Assembly: GCA_030042885.1 (NCBI GenBank)
Contig: JASHYW010000161.1
Span: forward strand, 1 to 7,811
From: Streptosporangiaceae bacterium
GTDB lineage: Bacteria; Actinomycetota; Actinomycetes; Streptosporangiales; Streptosporangiaceae
DNA: 7,811 bases
Direction of reading: 5' to 3'
Below, in pieces: positions 5,382-7,811 of this stretch. The notes under the pieces are model-generated. The model was not told the DNA's origin and ran no database searches. It worked only from the letters and a program-made list of their open reading frames with translations. Every line of letters begins with the position of its first letter. The stretch's first letter is position 1. The translations under genes and the position numbers were made by a program.

Positions 5382-6584
5382 ATGAATACACCGCGGACCA
5401 CCGTGCTCATCACCCTGACCGGCCGGGACCGGCCGGGCGTCACCTCCAGGCTGTTCGCCGCCCTGGCCAGGCACCCGCTGTCCGTCATGGACGTCGAGCA
5501 GGTGGTGATCCACGGCAAGCTGGTGCTCGGCGTGCTGCTGGGCTGCGACTCGCCGCCCGACCTGACTGGCATCCACGCCGCGGTGAGCGCGCTTGCCGGT
5601 GATCTCGGCCTGGAGGCCGAGATCACCACCGCATCCGGCGCCTCTCCAGATGCCCCGGCCCGGGGTACCGGATCCGGGCGGCTGCACGTCACCCTGCTCG
5701 GCAGCCCGCTAACGCCCGCCGCGATCACCGCCATCGCGGGGCAGATCGCCGCCAGCGGGGCCAACATCGACCGGATCGGCAGGCTGGCCCTGCACCCGGT
5801 GACCTGCATCGAGATGGAGATCTCCGGCGGAGACCCGGTCCTGCTTCGGGAGGATCTGGCCCGGGTGGCAGTGGCGCAGGGCATCGACGTGGCGGTCCAG
5901 CGCGGCGGCCTGCACCGGCGGGCGCTCCGGCTGATCGTGATGGACGTGGATTCCACCCTCATCAGGGACGAAGTCATCGACCTGCTGGCCGCCCGGGCCG
6001 GGGCGGCCGAGGACGTGGCCAGAGTGACCGCCGCCACGATGCGCGGCGAACTCGACTTCGCCGCGTCGCTGCGCGAGCGGGTCGGGCTGCTGGCCGGCCT
6101 CGAGGCCGGGGTACTCGATGAGGTCAGGGACGAGTTGCGGCTGACCGCGGGAGCGCGCACGCTGATCAGCACCCTGGGCGGGCTGGGCTACAAGTTCGGG
6201 ATCGTCAGCGGCGGCTTCGCCGAAGTGATCGCCCCGCTGGCCGCCGAACTCGGCATCGGCTACGTGGCAGCCAACTCACTGGATATCGCGGACGGCAAGC
6301 TGACCGGCCGGCTGCGCGGCCCGGTGATCGACCGGGCCGCCAAGGCGGAGGCGCTGCGCAGCTTCGCCGCCGACGCGGGCGTCCCGCTGTCCCAGACGGT
6401 GGCGGTCGGCGACGGCGCCAACGATCTGGACATGATCGCCGCCGCCGGGCTCGGCATCGCGTTCAACGCCAAGCCCGTGGTCCGCGACGCGGCCGACACC
6501 TCGCTCAGCGTCCCCTACCTGGACGCGATCTTGTACCTGCTCGGCATCAGCGAGGATGAGCTGCGCGAGCCCAGCCGGTGCTAG
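5382..6584 (+). CDS. serB: phosphoserine phosphatase with tandem ACT domains
   Basis: A 400-residue SerB that hydrolyses O-phospho-L-serine to serine, the last step of the phosphorylated serine pathway, in the cytoplasm. Two ACT-type regulatory domains (about 7-82 and 99-175) precede a HAD phosphatase domain (about 182-390), the arrangement seen in mycobacterial SerB2. HAD motifs are intact: MDVDST with nucleophile D188 and acid/base D190, VSGG with S276, the conserved lysine K321 in AAKAEAL, and GDGANDLDM with D344 and D348. The cap region includes TMRGELDFAASLRERVGLL, characteristic of SerB substrate binding. ACT domains usually bind amino acids, so serine feedback is plausible though not shown. 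The ATG at 5382 starts right before the first ACT strand; there is no ribosome-binding site, which suits leaderless translation. It is monocistronic here: a LuxR remnant lies upstream on the other strand and hppA converges downstream. Confidence 0.96.
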   Translation: MNTPRTTVLITLTGRDRPGVTSRLFAALARHPLSVMDVEQVVIHGKLVLGVLLGCDSPPDLTGIHAAVSALAGDLGLEAEITTASGASPDAPARGTGSGRLHVTLLGSPLTPAAITAIAGQIAASGANIDRIGRLALHPVTCIEMEISGGDPVLLREDLARVAVAQGIDVAVQRGGLHRRALRLIVMDVDSTLIRDEVIDLLAARAGAAEDVARVTAATMRGELDFAASLRERVGLLAGLEAGVLDEVRDELRLTAGARTLISTLGGLGYKFGIVSGGFAEVIAPLAAELGIGYVAANSLDIADGKLTGRLRGPVIDRAAKAEALRSFAADAGVPLSQTVAVGDGANDLDMIAAAGLGIAFNAKPVVRDAADTSLSVPYLDAILYLLGISEDELREPSRC

Positions 6585-6585
6585 C

Positions 6586-6604
6586 CCGGGGGGACGACCC
6601 CCGG
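6586..6604. terminator. hairpin in repeat copy 1 (serB/hppA convergent terminator)
   Basis: CCGGGGG-GACGA-CCCCCGG is a perfect 7-bp all-G/C stem with a 5-base loop, starting two bases after the serB stop. It is placed to stop serB transcripts and, in reverse, hppA transcripts. No T-run follows. Confidence 0.5.
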
Positions 6605-6627
6605 AACCCCCGGTGCGCGGTGCTAGC

Positions 6628-6647
6628 CCGGGGGGACGACCCCCCGG
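6628..6647. terminator. hairpin in repeat copy 2 (serB/hppA convergent terminator)
   Basis: CCGGGGGG-ACGA-CCCCCCGG is a perfect 8-bp stem with a 4-base loop. The extra C relative to copy 1 lengthens the stem by one pair. For hppA transcripts it is the first full hairpin past the stop codon. Confidence 0.5.
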
Positions 6648-6675
6648 AACCCCCGGTGCGCGGTGCTAGCCCGGG

Positions 6676-7811
6676 CTAGGTGTCGGGGTTCTTGGGGACG
6701 GTGGCGTGATCGGGGACATTGTCGCGGGCCGCGGCCCGCGCGGCCTCCGAGGCGGCGGGCGATTCCTTCGCGGCTTCCACTTCGGCTGCAGCGCCTTCCA
6801 CTGCGGGCGAGACGGCGCCGGTAACCTCGACGCCGGACGGGGTGGCCTCGCCCATGTGCGCCGCGCGGCGCTTGGAGATCACGATCGCGGTGACGATGAT
6901 GATCACCGCGACCAGGGCGACCCCCACCCGCAGGCCGGTGTTGCTGCTGTACTTCACGATGCTGGTCGCGATCAGCAGCGAGACCAGATTCATCACCTTG
7001 ATCAGCGGGTTGATCGCCGGGCCCGCGGTGTCCTTGAACGGGTCGCCCACGGTGTCGCCGATGACGGTGGCGGCGTGCGCCTCGGAGCCCTTGCCGCCGT
7101 GCGCCCCGTCTTCGACCACCTTCTTGGCGTTGTCCCAGGCGCCGCCGGAGTTAGCCAGGTACACCGCCATCAGCACCCCGACCGCGATGGCGCCGGCCAG
7201 GTAGGCGCCCAGGGTGGAATAACCGAAGGTGAAGCCGATGGCGATCGGGGCCAGCACCGCGAGCAGGCCCGGGGTGACCAGCTCGCGCAGCGAGTCCCTG
7301 GTGACCAGGTCGATCACCCGGCTGTACTCGGGCTTCTCGGTGTAATTCATGATCCCCGGGTGAAGGCGGAACTGGTTGCGCACCTCCACCACCACGCCCT
7401 GCGCCGCCCGGCCCACCGCCATGATCAGCAGGCTGGCGAACAGGAAGACCACCGATCCGCCGACGATAACCCCGATCAGGACCCTGGGCCGGTCGACCGA
7501 CAGGCTGAAGGTGCTGCCCGCGCTGCCGAGCGCCTGCACGACGATGGTGTGGAAGGAGCCGAACAGCGCGGTCGCGGCGAGCACCGCCGTGGCGATCGCG
7601 ATGCCCTTGGTGATCGCCTTGGTGGTGTTGCCGATCGCGTCCAGGTGGGTGAGCGCCACCGCGGCGTCGCCCTTGACATCGCCGGACATCTCCGCGATGC
7701 CCTGCGCGTTATCGGTTACCGGGCCGAACGAGTCCATCGACACGATAACTCCGACCGTGGTCAGCAGGCCGCCGCCGGCCAGCGCCACCGCGAACAGCGC
7801 GATGGTGGCGT
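6676..7811 (-). CDS. hppA: proton-pumping membrane pyrophosphatase, K+-independent type, N-terminal half outside window
   Basis: The frame is open to the right window edge, so only about the last 378 residues are seen. The enzyme hydrolyses pyrophosphate and exports protons across the membrane. Diagnostic blocks: SFGPVTDNAQGIAEMSG, HLDAIGNTTKAITKGIAI (GNTTKA at 7615-7632), RNQFRLHPGIM, SGGAWDNAKKVVEDG, KGSEAHAATVIGD and TVGDPFKDTAGPAINPLIK. The lysine in GNTTKA, where K+-dependent enzymes have alanine, marks the K+-independent subfamily. Several hydrophobic segments alternate with these conserved loops. After the last membrane span and SKRR, a ~65-residue Ala/Glu-rich hydrophilic tail extends to the TAG. 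The upstream-most valine codon in the window (GTG at 7786-7788) is internal, not the start. It converges with serB over the tandem hairpin repeat. Confidence 0.95.
   Translation of the reverse strand, partial: ATIALFAVALAGGGLLTTVGVIVSMDSFGPVTDNAQGIAEMSGDVKGDAAVALTHLDAIGNTTKAITKGIAIATAVLAATALFGSFHTIVVQALGSAGSTFSLSVDRPRVLIGVIVGGSVVFLFASLLIMAVGRAAQGVVVEVRNQFRLHPGIMNYTEKPEYSRVIDLVTRDSLRELVTPGLLAVLAPIAIGFTFGYSTLGAYLAGAIAVGVLMAVYLANSGGAWDNAKKVVEDGAHGGKGSEAHAATVIGDTVGDPFKDTAGPAINPLIKVMNLVSLLIATSIVKYSSNTGLRVGVALVAVIIIVTAIVISKRRAAHMGEATPSGVEVTGAVSPAVEGAAAEVEAAKESPAASEAARAAARDNVPDHATVPKNPDT

Larger units (their letters stand above)
6577..6675. repeat. tandem 42/43-bp repeat between serB and hppA
   Basis: The unit starts GGTGCTAGCCCGGGGGGACG. 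Copy 1 is 6577-6618 (42 bp), copy 2 is 6619-6661 (43 bp, one extra C), and a 14-bp partial third copy, GGTGCTAGCCCGGG, is 6662-6675. The copies are otherwise identical, so the duplication is recent or kept uniform. Copy 1 includes the last serB codons and its TAG (6582-6584); the array ends directly against the hppA stop (6676-6678 on the minus strand). Confidence 0.9.

Noticed and set aside
5382..6172. Long open minus-strand frame opposite serB, continuing into the LuxR remnant
   Set aside because: Its product is Ser/Arg/Ala-rich with no recognisable domain, whereas serB on the plus strand has every catalytic motif. Only the last ~27 codons beyond serB are meaningful, as part of the LuxR fragment.
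6577..6675. CRISPR-like repeat array
   Set aside because: The units are contiguous with no unique spacers and there are no cas genes; it is a simple tandem duplication.

Overview
This is a high-GC window with the G/C-rich third codon positions and GTG starts typical of an actinobacterium. The gene types agree: a SerB with two N-terminal ACT domains, a K+-independent proton-pumping pyrophosphatase, an Acg-type nitroreductase-fold protein, and intergenic hairpins made of G and C runs. I cannot place it below phylum or class. No rRNA, tRNA, CRISPR array or recognisable transposase is visible.

Layout. Positions 1-743 (+) hold the 3' part of a first SPFH/band-7 (stomatin-like) gene, copy A. It converges, with a 13-bp gap, on an Acg-family FMN-binding protein gene at 757-1875 (-), which carries an unusual in-frame hexapeptide repeat. 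A control region of about 350 bp follows. Positions 2229-3152 (+) encode a membrane DUF2231-Rieske [2Fe-2S] fusion. Its last 180 bp lie on the opposite strand of the 3' end of a second SPFH gene, copy B (2973-4136, -). Next come an orphan ABC ATPase (4276-5061, -), the remains of a LuxR-type response-regulator DNA-binding domain (about 5171-5288, -), the phosphoserine phosphatase gene serB (5382-6584, +) and the C-terminal half of hppA (6676-7811, -, running off the window). serB and hppA converge on a tandem 42/43-bp hairpin repeat that contains both stop codons.

How the genes relate. serB performs the last step of serine synthesis, and hppA couples pyrophosphate hydrolysis to proton export. 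They look like ordinary core genes. The left half (1-4136) looks more like accessory sequence. Two inverted SPFH paralogues, presumed membrane-microdomain scaffolds, bracket a predicted flavoprotein of the Acg family and a membrane-anchored Rieske protein. A redox function linked to a membrane scaffold is an inference from proximity only; the four genes alternate in strand and cannot form one operon.

Most unusual points: the RYxVxA hexapeptide expansion inside the Acg protein; the 59-codon antiparallel overlap across the Rieske cluster-binding region; the SPFH coiled coils that differ by exactly three 11-residue units; the tandem hairpin array at the serB/hppA junction; and the decayed LuxR domain upstream of serB. 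I found no convincing new multi-gene system. The SPFH-Acg-Rieske-SPFH block is the best candidate for comparative work.
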